Shown here piece by piece: positions 10,503 to 45,120 of a DNA stretch of 64,000 nt. The translations under genes and the position numbers were made by a program. Source of the DNA: Chaetoderma sp. LZ-2023a (taxonomy: Eukaryota; Mollusca; Caudofoveata; Chaetodermatida; Chaetodermatidae); assembly GCA_034401795.1 (NCBI GenBank), contig CM067372.1:37340494-37404493 (forward strand), in the 5' to 3' direction. Position 1 is the first letter of the stretch. Each line of letters begins with the position of its first letter. Under the pieces are notes generated by a model. It was not told the DNA's origin, ran no database searches, and worked only from the letters and a program-made list of their open reading frames with translations.

Positions 10503-12290
10503 GCCTCGCACTTCGGGACACGGGAGATGGCTGTGTTGCATGTGTCACGGTGGTGGCCACTTCCTGTTCATTCTCAAGCCCAATTCTGCTCAAGACATCG
10601 GCATTTCCCTGCAGTTTGGTGGTTCTATGAACACGTTGTAGTTAAAGGCCTGTAGGGATTCCTGCCACCTCGCTACCTGGCCCTCCAGATTTTTTTGGTT
10701 TCTGAGCCAGTGTAGGGAGGCGTGATCTGTACGCTGGGTAAATGGGCGCCCGTACAGAAAGTGTTTGTAATATTTGACAAAATACACCACTGCTAACAAT
10801 TCCCTCTTAGTGGTCGTGTAACATTTCTCCGTTTTGTTGAGAGTACGCGAACCATAACACAGTACCAGCTCTGTTCCATCTTCTGTGACCTGAGATAGAA
10901 CTGCACCTATGCCATAAGCAGATGCATCAGTGTCCAAGATGAAATCGGGGTTAGGGTTAGGATGAGCAAAAATTGATGTGATCATCAAATGTTCCTTCAG
11001 CGCCCTGAAGGAATCTTCACACTCACTCGTCCACTCGAATGGTCGATCCTTTTCAGTGATCCTAAATACTGGTGATGCAATCTTGCTGAAGTGACGGATG
11101 TATCGATGATAGATCTGGGTGTCCACGACCATGGTAGGAGTTTGCCACTCTGCTACTGCTTTAGAGTTGGAAAGTTGAGTAGCTACTCCATCGCTGGATA
11201 TGACGTGTCCCAGGAACTCAACGCTCTGTCTAAAAAGATGACACTTTTTTAGTTTGAGCTTGAGGCTAGTGGTATGAAACCGCATTAAGACTTTGTCCAA
11301 ATTGGACAGAGTCTGCTCAAACGAGGAGCCAAAGACGATTACGTCGTCGATGTAACAGAAACAGATTTCCCATTGCAGGGTAGTTAATACCTGCTCAATG
11401 AGATGCTCGAACTTTCCAGGAGCATTGCACACACCGTAGGGCATCTTAAAGAACTGGAAAAGACCATCTCGGCAGACAAACGCGGTCTTCTCCCTGTGAG
11501 CCTCGTCACTAGTGGCCTGCCAGTCCCCACTCGGCAAGTCAAGAGTACAAAACCACTTGTCTCTGGACAAGGAATCTAAGGCCTGATCTATCTGAGGTAA
11601 CCGATACATGTCCTTGATGCGAAGATCATGAAGGCGGTGGTAGTCTATACAAAACCGCAAAGATCCATCCGCTTTGCCTGCTATTACAATGGAACTGGCC
11701 CAGGGGGATACTGAAGGCTCTATAGTGCCTGTCCACAACATGTCGTTCACTTGTTGATGTGCCTCTGCCTTCTTGTGAATGGGAAGACATTGAATGGGTT
11801 GTCGAATGGGTCGGCTGTTTCCAGTATCGATGGAGTGTCGCACAAGATGAGTTTCTCCCGGATCCATGTGTCCGAGTGAGAAACTTTCATGATACGTATA
11901 TAGTAGTTTATGTTCACGTTTATGAGATTGCACCAATCCAACTGTGGCACGCAAATATATGTCATGCAGATGTTCAGGTAAATCATCAGCAGGTGTTGCT
12001 GGTGTAGGTGTGGTAGGGTGTGTCTCCAGTGGTATCACATTCACCAGATGACACCAACGAACTCCCAGTACTAGAGTCATTGGGTCCATTGTGCCATTGA
12101 ATACTCTGAACAGTATATGGTCCTTATTGGTGGTGTCCACGATCATTCGGGGGCTGGCACATTGTGAGGCGATCATGTATTCAGGGATGGGTTCCAGCAT
12201 AGCTATGTGTGTGTTGTTTCCTAACTGTGGTGCAGTGGCCCATATTTCCTCCTGTCCCCGATCAATTGTGGCCGTAGATGCCAAAATCAC
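10405..12290 (-). pseudogene. Gypsy reverse transcriptase and RNase H
   Basis: A 566-codon frame runs from 12290 to 10590. The RT domain shows the proline-rich entry, the palm with FCTLDLPSGDWQ, the product-binding FFKMPYGVCNAP and the active site CYIDDVIVFG (YxDD). RNase H follows with FILDTDASAYGIGAVLSQ, TTKRELLAVV and TDHASL, keeping the catalytic acids. Near 10610 the frame shifts by one base, and the remaining ~60 codons (ending 10405) lead to the integrase linker. This is the best-preserved part of the element. The long intact frame suggests fairly recent decay. Confidence 0.9.
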
Positions 12291-12560
12291 TGCACAAGTA
12301 TTGTACAGTGATGATTGTGGTCCAATGGGGTATGCGTCGGCCGTGTATATCTAGTCCCTGTTGTCTGCAATGTATGATTGCTTCGGTGGCACTGAGGAAG
12401 TCAGACCCGCAGAAGTCACTGATGTTTGCCACTCTTAGGATGATGCTTCTTCTTGCGGATACAAGATGCCGAGTGTTGACTGCAGTTCCTGTCACTATTA
12501 CTGCTGCTGGATGTAATGGGTGATGCTGTCAGGACGTGTGAGTTGCATACCACCAAGGGG
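12262..12560 (-). pseudogene. Gypsy aspartic protease remnant
   Basis: On the minus strand just upstream of RT, the frame contains FCGSDFLSATEAIIHC and LDIHGRRIPH, matching the second half of retroelement pepsin-like proteases. The DTG active-site segment is in a different frame or damaged. It overlaps the RT frame by 29 bases. Confidence 0.55.
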
Positions 12561-12738
12561 GACCAGGGGTTAAGTGCTTTGGCGGCGGGTCGTGGTGCTT
12601 GTATAAACGTTGTTTCACTGGAGGTGCTGCAACCAACCACTGCCGTTTTACATAGGAAAGAATGTTTGTGAGATATGGAGGTTGCGGTGTCACAACGTCT
12701 GGCAGAGGGGCATGTCAGTGCCGTGGATGCAGTGTGCA

Positions 12739-13857
12739 TCATTGATACCGACATATATGAAGCCAGGTGTGTGTGTGATTGCATACTGTCGTGGAAGTGT
12801 GATTCATCGTGTTGGCCACCTGAAGTTGTTGTCTGGAGGCTGCAGTTGAGCCGGGCTCTGAGAGTGGGCACCGAAGTGACTCGATAATCCATGGCCGTTC
12901 TAGTTTAATGGAGACTCCTGGTTGCGCTGTATAGCGGTCAGTGGTAGGAGTTGTAGATGGAGGGAGATTTGGACATCGCTCCTTCCAGTGGCCCGGCTGA
13001 CCACATCCAAACCATGTGTTTGGTGGCTGTGCAGGCGTTACCATATTTGTTGTTGGTCGTGTTGTCGATTGGGTGGCGACGGTGATGCTGAGTGTGGTGA
13101 CTAAGTTGGTGAGTGCGGAGATCTGTTTCATTATCTCTTCTAACCTATCATGCATGTTTTGTTGATTGCTGTTATTGTGCTGGTTTCCGCATCCTGGGGC
13201 GTTGTTGTCCCACCCCCTACCAACCGATGGGACTGGCTACGCCCTCTTCCTCTAGGTGCGTGATTTTGATTGGTGGTGGTGTTCTGTTGGTGTGGTATGC
13301 GGGTTGGTTGCTGATGTGGATGCAGATGCAGTAGTGTTGTCGGCGGCGATTAGGAGGTTTGCATCATGCACTTCATTTATTGGATGCAATTGGCGGCGAT
13401 TTGTTCTCAATCCGACCGCAGTTGCCATTAATGACTGAAGGCCACCGTGTTCCATGAGGAATACTTTTTCCTTGAGGGCGGGTTCTCCTCTCAACGCGTC
13501 GATGAAGGTGTCTAGATGTAGATGCGTGACTACCACGTGATTCGTGCTGGGGTAGGCACGAGTAACTAGTTGTCGAATACGACTAGCTAATTCTGGCAAG
13601 GTCTCCCCGGCTCATCTATGCAAGTTTTTGAGGTGAAGATGGTTCGTTTCACCAAGGGCTGTGTCCGCGAATCTCTCTGACAATGCGTTTTCCAGTTCTG
13701 TGTACGTTGGCATGTGATCGGATCCCAAATCTGCCAGGACTTGCAGCACTTTTCCCAACAGTTTTGCGACCAGATACTCTCCCATTTGCTGATCCATCCA
13801 CCAGTTTGTATGACTAATAATTTCAAATTGGCACTTATAATTAGCCCAATCATTCAT
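12739..13857 (-). pseudogene. Gypsy gag with zinc knuckle
   Basis: One minus-strand frame runs through the region with a few stops (one near 13614). The N-terminal part (13857-13612) and the next (13599-13252) look like capsid: helical, with ALSERFAD and LASRIRQLVTRAYP. The C-terminal part (13155-12739) starts with a short coiled-coil-like stretch and holds one CCHC-type knuckle, WFGCGQPGHWKERC. The first Cys of the knuckle is replaced by Trp. The adjoining 14.3-13.9 kb may be the poorly conserved N-terminus. Confidence 0.65.
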
Positions 13858-14742
13858 TCCGCTAATTCAAGAGGGAGAATGATCCGGCCATGGCCATGAT
13901 ATGGTGTTATTGGCACGAATCCAGGTGGTGGTACTGGGGAGAATGGCATAAACGCAGATGCTGGTCTGCATGTTGGTAGTGGTGTTGGTGGTAGTTCCCG
14001 ATGATGTTCCCACTGATGCCGTGTCCTTGATGGTGATTTCCAATGATAGTGTTGAGCGCGATATGCTGGTTCTGCCGAATACCACCCTGCTGCGGATCTA
14101 TAGATGGGTGTTGGTCTATAGATTGGTGGAGCCGTGCTGTGTAGATGACACAGACGTTCTATTGGCTGTTGTGATGGGTGTTCCTCGTATGGCGGCAGTC
14201 CAGGAGACTAACGGTGTTGGTGTGTGCCATGTGATGTAGTTCTTCTGGAATATTATTGGAAGGAAGGTGCCACATCTCCTGATTCATACCATGGTACTGA
14301 AGGATAGTACGGCGATGACGTTTGGCTGGGAGGAGATGTGGGACATGGTGCATGAGGTGCAGGCCATTGGTCACCCTGTGATGACGTTGGTGAACATAAT
14401 GGTTGTGAAGTATTAGTATGCCCCCATAGGGGTCTTAATCAGGGTCGACCGTGATCCGGCAAAGGTGTTAGGTGCCGGTCATGGATATCCGACAATGTGA
14501 TGTATTGAGTACCTGCCTGCGAGGCATCATGGAATGTCCCCTCGCTGATCGGCGAATACTCGTGTGTAAATGGTGCTGGTTGTTCTGTACCGGGGAAATT
14601 TCACGTATACAGTCCTTCCGTCATATGATGCTACTTTCAGATCCAAGGAGTGCTGACTGTCTGATGGAGGAGACTGAAACGTGTGTGTGTTGAGTGTTGG
14701 CGTCGGTTCGCTTCTCGTTTGGGCCCCACATCGGGTGCGACT
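13858..14742 (-). other. Probable 5' part of the Gypsy element, unassigned
   Basis: Minus-strand frames here are His/Asn/Thr-rich and broken. They may be the N-terminus of gag and its leader. I could not identify a primer binding site or LTR. The right border is the TGTAGC end of a family E copy at 14743. Confidence 0.35.
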
Positions 14743-16469
14743 TGTAGCTCGTAGGGGGATGCACGGTCCATTATGTTCTCTGCTCCATTGCACTGCATGT
14801 ACAGGTTGCGCAGGAGGGCTGGTTAGCTACAGTTCTCAGGGTTATGGATCCCGTATCGCGACTCTCTGGAAAGTACAAAGACTGGCGAGAACCTCACAGC
14901 CTCATCACAACTACTGGTGTCACCTGTATGATGGTCCATAACTTAATTTAGCAGCCCGGACATGATAATTAACCAAAAATATATCACTGCACAAACAATG
15001 GTACTCCTTTGCTGGTAGACGAGAGAAAGTATACAGTACATAGATCTAAGTTGGTGTCTTGTTTACGCGGGCTCGTCAGAGATACCTCACAGATCCGTAT
15101 ATATCCGAGAGGTATCCCTGTAAGGGAGCATCCTAAGGAGGCCACTTATATAGCTTAATATAAACCATTATACCCCTAACAAAGATATTACTGTTGCAAG
15201 AGGAAAGTGCTCGCATGGGCCTCCTTCACAGGAAAATGCCTTCAACGCCGAAGCGAAGGAAGAGAGCTGGCAAAAAGGGCCACTCTCTTGTTCAACAACA
15301 AGCTATGTGTAGTGTGTGTCGACCTAGTGAAATTATTATTAATTGTGACGCACGCTGAATTACGTGAAGACGGGGCGGATGATTTCCGAAGAATTCAAAG
15401 GCCGCCATCCTGTGTAGGTCCAAAGATACTGCATTAGTAGTTGCCGATTTATTTATGTGGGCCTTCTGCTAAATTCTAACCTAGCATTTAGTTTTTAGAT
15501 TCACTTCCAAGGTTTGGCCACAGGTGGCAGGGATTCCTACCTATCTTTTTACACATGAGTCTAACTGGCGAAGATGCCAGGTTTCCCGAAGGTCACACCA
15601 CGTAGCATCTTCCTTAGAAAGGAAGCATGCAAACATGTTATGGAGTGAGAGTATCACCCCGCATCCACTTATAACATCACTAGGACAAGTTACCATTCAC
15701 ATAAGTGATTTAGAAAGCGCACAAGTATTTTATGGCGGGGAGTAAGAGGCTGATATCCATCCCTAGTGACCTACCCATGAGGGCGTGGTGGGTTCCAAGA
15801 CCGCACCCAGTCACCATACAGAGTTAAATCGAGATATGCGTCCCGTCCGTCACCCATGTGTAGCAGAACTAACGTTTACCTGTCGTTAGGGTTAAGTTTC
15901 AGAATGCCCAGAGATGCACAGCAGGCCGGTTTTACATAATATATTTTATCTTTTCGCAAAGCCTCCTACATTGGCGTGGTTATATACACTAACTCGTATC
16001 CGAAGATACAGAGGGGGGTGTATGTGAAATCGACACTTTGGTCTTCACCACTCGGAAACCCCAATAGTTTCCCAGAGTCTGATCATGCCAACGTGTCGAT
16101 GGGAAGTCCAGACAATTATTAAGCCTTGCGGCTGGAGGAGCGCAGGAAGAGACAATCACTCGATATTACTAAGAGGCCCTAAGGTTTTTGGACAATTTTA
16201 TGCAATCTAGCTGGTATGTAGAATTACATATCAGCTACAGCCGGAAAAGAGGCATACACAAATGTCTCTTTTGGAGAGATTGTCCCTAACTACTTTAAAC
16301 CTATCCTATCGAGCTAGAATAGCTATGTTTAGTCGATCACATTACAGGCTCGAGCAATGTGAGCATGAACAGTGACCTCAGTGTAAAATTGATGCTGGGG
16401 GAAAAGTGATGTGGATAGAATGTTGCTGTATAGCACAGCCTAGCATACTGCGTCGTAGAGATTTTATAT

Positions 16470-19400
16470 TGTAGCGTGGATCGGCCGAATGGGTACAAAC
16501 CGTCCCAGCTAAGCTGGGTGCGGGACGACCACTCTGGGTACATTCCAAGCACGCACGCCCCCCCCCCCCTGGGTAACATAGTACGCATCATGCACGCACG
16601 TCAGAGCTTCCCTGGCAACACGTGTCAGTATTGGGAGAGAGTATATGCGTATAGTGTACCGACTTGGTACTGGTGATTTCATTAAATCGTTCCATTATTG
16701 TCGTTCTTGGTACCGATCAGGACCCAGAATGAAACGAGGATTTCAGAACTTTTTACCTTTTTAATATCGGACCAGAAATGGGCGAGTTATCATTAAACGG
16801 CTCACATAAATTATTTTCAAAATATTGCTTGAACCATCGTAATCGTGTGTATGTATTAAATGAATGGGGAATGCGCTGATCGCATGATCGCCACGTCACC
16901 CTTTCTAGCTGCACGCTGATTGGCTACTGCTCGCCCGCTGATTGGCTGGAGCGTCCTGCCTCTGACGTCCCGAGTAGTATAAAAGGAGCAAAAATCAAGA
17001 ATCGGGAGTACTTCGTGAGGAGGCCGACACGACAGCAAGGTTCCTGGACCAGCACAGTGCTAGACGTAGGCTAACTGCTAATTGACTGTGGTACCTACAC
17101 CACCACAACAGTGCCCTTCGGAATTCAGATCTCCTGCGTTGGTGAGCATCCTTGAAAATCTGTGATTAAGTTTTTGTAAGGTCTCGGATGGCGATCCGAG
17201 GGCAAATTAACTAATAGAAGAACTCCCTTTCCGGAACACTCACAGAGAAGCTTCTCTACGGATGGGCCCTGCGGGCCCGATGTAATTTTACAGGGTGTAG
17301 AGCCGAGGGGATTCTTGGTGCATAACTCGCTGGATCTTCTGGACCACGCTGAAAAGTGGTATCAAACTTCTGTGCATCATGTCGTGTGTTATAGTTAACT
17401 TTTAGACCACAGTCTGGTGGGACTCTGCCTGGTGCATCGCAAGAGCTATTCGACATATCCCGCATGGTGTACCCAGTTATGTACATGCATATTTAATTAC
17501 CACTGTAGCCCTCCATGTTATGGGCAGCTTTCAAACTACCATCGCCGGACGGACACTTTACAACATACTGTGTAAATTTATGTATCAGTTTTTCTGAATA
17601 TCTAATGGACATCTTTCTATAATTATTCTCCTTCACCATCTTGAGATTTAGCCGCATCAACAGTCTGCTTGCAGAAATCTTCTCTGCAACTTTGGAATCG
17701 TGCCACCTCGTGCTACTCAATTGTATTGTATCAATTCCCATGATTTATGAACTCTTACTGTACCGATGACCAATAGGTACTCAAGTAACTATACTAGTGT
17801 ACTATTCATTATTTCCGTAATGGGTACTGATGACTAATAGGTACCTTTCCGGTCTTAAAGACCGCATTTTTATATTTTCTGTTTCATATTGTATATATTA
17901 TCTTTATTTTCGTGTGCTTACAACTAACGAGCACCGTAAGGTCCTATGACCTGATATACCGCTAGCACTGTACTGGTTAGTTATGTATATGGCAAGTAGC
18001 CATCCTAGTTATTCTGTTTTGTTTATATAAATACTCTAGGACGCAGTACGCTAGGCAATACTATACAGCAACATTATATTTGCATCACTACTACCCCCAG
18101 CATCAATTTTACACCGAGGTCACTGATCATGCTCCCCATGCTCGAACCGGACCTTAGAACCTTTTATTAATATTGAGTGATTGTCTCTTTCTGCGCCCCT
18201 CCAGCCGCAAGTCATAATAATTGTCTGGACTCCCAATCAACATGTTGGCAGGATCGGACTCTGGGAAACTATTGGGGTTTCCGAGCGGTGATAACTAAAG
18301 TGTCAATTTAGCATACACTCCCCCTGTATCTTCGGATACAAGTTAGTTTAGAAACCCCAGCCAAAGTAGGAAGTACTGTGAAAAGAAATTATATTATGTA
18401 ACACCGGCCTGCAGTGCATCTCTGGGCATTCTGGAACATAACCCTAATGACAGGTGAAATGTTAATTCCGTGACACACAGGTGACGGACGAGACACATAT
18501 CTCCATCCAACTCGGTATGGTGACTGGATGTGGTCTTAGAACCCACCATGCCCTCACGGGAAGGTCACTGGAGATGGATATCTGTCTCTTACTCCACACC
18601 ATAAATACCATTACGCTTTCAAAATTGATTATGTGAACTGTAAATTGTCCTAGTGATGTTATATATGGTTATGATGCAATGGTGACCAGATCGTTTTGTG
18701 TATGCATGCTGTCTTTTTGAGGAAGATGCTATGCGGGGCGACCTTCGGAAAGCTGGGCATCTTCGCTAGTTAGACGTATGTGTCAATAGATAGGTAGGAA
18801 TCCATTCCACTTGCGGCCAAGGCTTGGAAACGTATCTAACAACTAAAGGGTAGGTTAGACTTTAGCAGAAAGCCCACATAAATAAAAGTGGCAACTACCA
18901 ATGCAGTATTTTTGGACCTAAATAAGAAGGTGACCTATGAATTCTTCGGAAATCATCTGACCCGTCTTCACGTAACCCAGCGTGCATCACATTACTTATA
19001 GTTTCACTAGGATTGACCACTGCACATAACTTTTTGTTTGAACAAAACCGTGGCCCTTTTTGCCAGATCTTTTCCTCCACTTCGTAGTTGAAGGCATTTT
19101 CCTGTGATGGAGGCCCACGCGAGGCACTTTCCTCTTGCAGCAATTATATTTTGCATGTGTTAGGGGTGTAATTGGTTTATATTAAACTATTCAGGTAGCC
19201 TCGTTGCGATGCTCCCTTGTGGGGATACCTCTGCGGATTTACGAATCTGTGAAGTACCTTCGGCGAGCCCACGTAGAAAGGACACCAGTTTGGTTCTATT
19301 TACTGTATTATTTTTGCTCATTCACTAGCAAAAGAGTGCCATTGTTTGTATAGTTGTTATTATTTATAATTATTATCATCATGTCCAGACTTTCAACGGT

Positions 19401-19648
19401 GGCACTAACAGTTGGGATGAGACCATGAGGTTCAATCTTGGCGGAAATGGTCGCACGGCCCTCACTGGAACGTGATCGTTCCACCGGCTCCAGAAGCCAG
19501 TCTTTGTACCTTCCGGAGAGTCCCAAAACGGGATCCATAACCCCGAGAACCATAGCTAACCAGCCCTCCCATGAATCCTGTACATGTGGTGCAATGGAAC
19601 AGAGCAATACAACGGACCAGCGCATACCCCCCCCCCCGCCGAGCTACA
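16470..19648 (+). mobile_element. Family E transposon, nested 3.18-kb copy
   Basis: It begins TGTAGCGTGG and ends GAGCTACA, so the shared inverted terminus is only TGTAGC. It is flanked by ATAT at 16466-16469 and 19649-19652. Comparison with its own uninterrupted interior (near 18030) shows the empty site had a single ATAT-like motif, supporting a 4-bp target-site duplication. Its interior carries a CCAAT/TATA promoter-like module. Short open frames at 15207-15437 (other copy) and 18895-19143 are partly conserved in sequence but not in reading frame, so I do not call genes. Confidence 0.8.
16918..17000 (+). promoter_or_regulatory. CCAAT/TATA promoter-like module in nested element E
   Basis: Two inverted CCAAT boxes (GATTGGCT at 16918 and 16940) are followed by TATAAAA at 16978-16984. 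A GGTGAGC donor-like site near 17140 could end a non-coding first exon. The same order is kept in the sister copy. Confidence 0.5.
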
Positions 19649-20678
19649 ATATAGACAAAACAAAATAACCAGGATGGCTACTTGCCATGTACGTAACTAA
19701 CTATCACAGTGCTAACAGTATATCAGGTCATAGGACCTTGCGGTGCTCGTTACTTGCAAGCACAAAAACAAGGATAATATATACAGTAAAAATATAGAAA
19801 CTATAAAATGCAGTCTCAGACGACCAGGAAGGTACCTATTAGTCATCAGTACCTATAACGGAATACATGAAATAATAGTACAACAGTATAGTTACTTGAG
19901 TACCTATTGGTCATCGGTATGGAAAGAGTTCATAAATCACTGTAGAGGCTGCATTACAGATGAGGAACGCGACGTAGCATGATACTGGAGTTGCTGGGAA
20001 ATTTCCGCAGGCTAACTGTTGATGTGGCTCACTCTCAAGACGGTGAAGAAGAACGACTGTAGATGGATGTCCATTAGATCATCATAATAACTAACATGTT
20101 ATTTAAATGGTAAGTTAGAAAGTTTCTGTCCAGTGATGGTAGTTTGAAAGTTGCCCATAACAAAGAGGGCTACTGCTGTAATTAAATAGTGCATGTACAT
20201 AACTGGGTACACTGTACATGATACATCACATGGCTCTTGCTCGAGGCAGAGTCCCACATGACTGTGTCCTACAAAGCTAATTAATCACACAACATGCTGC
20301 GTGGAAAATTGAATACCACTTTTCAGTATGGTCTGAAAGATCTGTTGAGTTATCCACCAAGAATCCCCTTTGTTCTACATGCTGTAGAGATTACATCTGG
20401 GCCGTAGAGATAAGGCTCCTCTTGAAGTGTTGTAGTGAGGAAGTCTCCTACTTATTTAGTTGCCCCAGGATGGCTGTCTGAGGGCTTACAAAAACTTAGT
20501 GACTGCGGATGTTTGGTTGCTTACCAGCGCAGAAGAACTGAATTCAGAAAGGTACTGCTGCGGTGTAGGGTACCACAGTCTGTAAGCAGTTGCCCACGTC
20601 TAGCCCTGCACTGGTCCAACAATCTACCACTGGCTGTCTCTCGCTGAAGTGTGGTCTCGATTCTTGATTTCTCGCTCC

Positions 20679-20743
20679 TTTTATACTACTAGTGGCATCA
20701 GAGGCAAGACGCCTAGCCAATAAGCTGGTGATCTGTAGCCAAT
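20679..20743 (-). promoter_or_regulatory. CCAAT/TATA promoter-like module in outer element E
   Basis: On the minus strand, CCAAT boxes at 20739-20743 and 20717-20721 (plus-strand coordinates; both read ATTGG on the minus strand) precede a TATAAAA at 20685-20679. Order and spacing match the nested copy although the surrounding sequence has diverged. Confidence 0.5.
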
Positions 20744-21208
20744 CATCGTGCAGCTAGAAAGGTTGACGATGCTATCAAGTGATAAGCGCATTCCCCATTC
20801 ATTTAATAAACACACGCGATTACGACGTCCCAGTAATATTTTGAAAATAATTTCAAGGAGCCATTTAAGGATAGCTCGGTCATTTCTAATCCGATTTTAA
20901 AAAGGTAAACAGTTTTGGAATCCTCGTCTCATTCTCGTCCTGATTCGTACAAAGAATCACGAGAATGGAGTGATATAAAGAAATCACGGTACCAACTCGG
21001 TACACTTTAAGTACGCATTCTCTCCCAACACCGACACGTGTTGTTGGGGAACTCTGGCGCACTACGCGATCTCACGTAAACTCTCATATGGCTTTATACA
21101 CGCATGCTATTCTACCCAGGGGGGAGTGCTTGGCACGTAACCGGAGCGGTCGTTCCGTACCCAGCCTAACCGGGACGGTCTGTACCCGTTCGGCCGATCC
21201 GCGCTACA

Positions 21209-21456
21209 CGTGCGTGCGTACGTCCGCGCACCTGGCGTGCGCGCGTGTGTATGTGTGTCACCGTCAGTCTTTCGGTTGGTATGTCTGCCTCTCTGTAAGG
21301 TTTATGGCATTTCTGATAAAGCTGGATACGTCGTAACTATAGCAAGGTGCAAATCGTTTATTATCAATTCGTCGTCCTGCTAACGCCGAAAACTATGAAA
21401 AAAAATTATTCCTAATGACTGGACCCTTCAAATTCTAAACCTGTTTCCCATTGTAG
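21209..21456. other. Short spacer upstream of first visible ABCG exon
   Basis: Starts with a GT/CG-rich simple stretch at the border of element E, then ordinary intron-like sequence ending in the pyrimidine tract and TAG acceptor of exon 1. No Walker A-coding exon is present. Confidence 0.6.
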
Positions 21457-43620
<22,164 letters not shown>

Positions 43621-45120
43621 CCTTGTTTATATATAACAATCGTGATAAACTGATGCTGATAAAACTCGTGGAATAACTTATGTTTTGATTTTCCTGACAT
43701 GATACACTTCGATAGTGTAATGCTTATATCAACATCATAGGATAATATCAACATTTATGGCAGTTATTGTGCTGATGATTCTACTCTTACAGTGATGGAC
43801 AAAGTTTCTTTTAGTAATGCGTTAGATTTCTATTATGAACAATCAACTCTTTCCGGTCTAAACCTTAATGTTGATAAATGTGCTATTTATTCCTTTCGGA
43901 AATGCGGATGTTGATAATTTGCTATATGGTTTAAGAACAGTTAAAACTTATAAGTATTTAGGTATACTGGTATACTGTTAAATGATAATAATTTTCCGGA
44001 TGTCAAAGAAAAAAGTAAGACCCGGCTTGATATGACTTACTATTGTAGGACGTTCCCTTGTAGTCAATGCTGAACGACTTGTTTATCTTTTATGTTAACC
44101 ACATCTAATGTTGTAATTAAAAATTTGGAAAATTATTTTATACGTTTATTTGGAATCGAAAAACTGAAAAATCAAAAGAATGGCCCAATTAAAAATGGTA
44201 GCATAAATTCAGTGAATTTGCAATGCATGAATGCTTCATTAATGACTTGCACGATAGTTCTATCCTTTGGCAAGCCCTTAGAAAATCATACTTTGTATCA
44301 CTTTTAAGAATGTTGGAGGTTTAGTCTTTTGCTTCATTGCCAATTTTCAAATTAAAAATTGCCAGTATTAGTGGCTTCGTTTATGAAGAGATCTTAAAAT
44401 TTTCGTCTGAAATAAACCTTTCAAGTTCTTTTTCAAACAGGTAAATTGGAATAATAGGAAAATCTTAATAGATCATAAATCAGTGTTTATGGAGGATCTT
44501 AATGCTGGGTTGATCTGCATTATGATACATTATGGATCTCTTTGAGGGTAATAGCTCGTTTTTACCATGTCTAAAGATATTTAGAAGATTATATATTTCA
44601 CTTATAAAATTTCTGAAAGTTTAAAAAGAGCTTGTTACAAGGCAGTTGGATGTAATTTATTTAATACAATTTTAGCTAGAGCACATTTAAATTTGCTTCA
44701 AGCACCTTTTACTAAAAGAATTAATGTACATGACGGTATCTGGCGAAGTAACATGTTTTATAATGAGATAATAGTTAAAAATTTAAGAACCCCGTTATTA
44801 AAATTCAATTCTGTATATTCTGCACCATTGAAATTCAATATATGGTAATTTTTTCATAAACTTCCTTTAAGAATATAAAATTAAGCAGTTTCATTTTAAA
44901 TTATTGCATCATATTTTGCCCTGTAATAAATTTGTATATAAATTAAAAATTGATACAGATCCTTTTTGCAGTAAATGTCCAAATACAGAACATGATATTG
45001 TTCATTATATGTTTGGTTGTCAAGAAGTATACCAACTTTGTAAAATAAAGCAGATTGAATCCACCTTTAATGTCAATTATAATGAAATGGAGGAAATTTG
45101 TATTTTTTTATATTATCCAA

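Larger units (their letters stand above)
5640..14400 (-). mobile_element. Degenerate, rearranged Ty3/Gypsy retrotransposon
   Basis: Reading from high to low coordinates on the minus strand, the order is gag (13.9-12.7 kb), protease (12.5 kb), reverse transcriptase plus RNase H (12.3-10.6 kb), integrase zinc domain, integrase core and GPY/F module (8.8-7.1 kb), then a third coding region (7.0-5.6 kb). PR-RT-RH-IN order is diagnostic of Ty3/Gypsy. The integrase zinc domain appears twice because a 2.9-kb segment is tandemly duplicated. Frameshifts and stops interrupt every module. LTRs, primer binding site and polypurine tract were not found, so the ends are approximate. Confidence 0.8.
14743..21208 (-). 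mobile_element. Family E transposon, 3.28-kb copy split by a nested copy
   Basis: The left end is TGTAGCTCG (14743) and the right end is GCGCTACA (21208). The two halves, 14743-16469 and 19649-21208, are reverse complements of the right and left halves of the nested element at 16470-19648. Removing the nested copy and one 4-bp ATAT leaves about 3.28 kb. No TIR beyond TGTAGC is evident, no transposase was recognised, and no target-site duplication is seen for this outer copy. It is presumably non-autonomous or badly decayed. Confidence 0.75.

Noticed and set aside
10940..10965. GGGTTAGGGTTAGG resembling telomere repeats
   Set aside because: Encodes PNPNPDF in the RNase H region of the Gypsy element; two units only, so coincidental.
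5640..14400. LTR pair for the Gypsy element
   Set aside because: The only large direct repeat is the internal duplication with microhomology joins, which contains integrase coding sequence and so is not an LTR.
16470..18040. Reading the TATA-containing half of family E as an LTR
   Set aside because: No direct repeat partner; the homologous segments are in inverted orientation and each occurs once per element, so an LTR structure is not supported.
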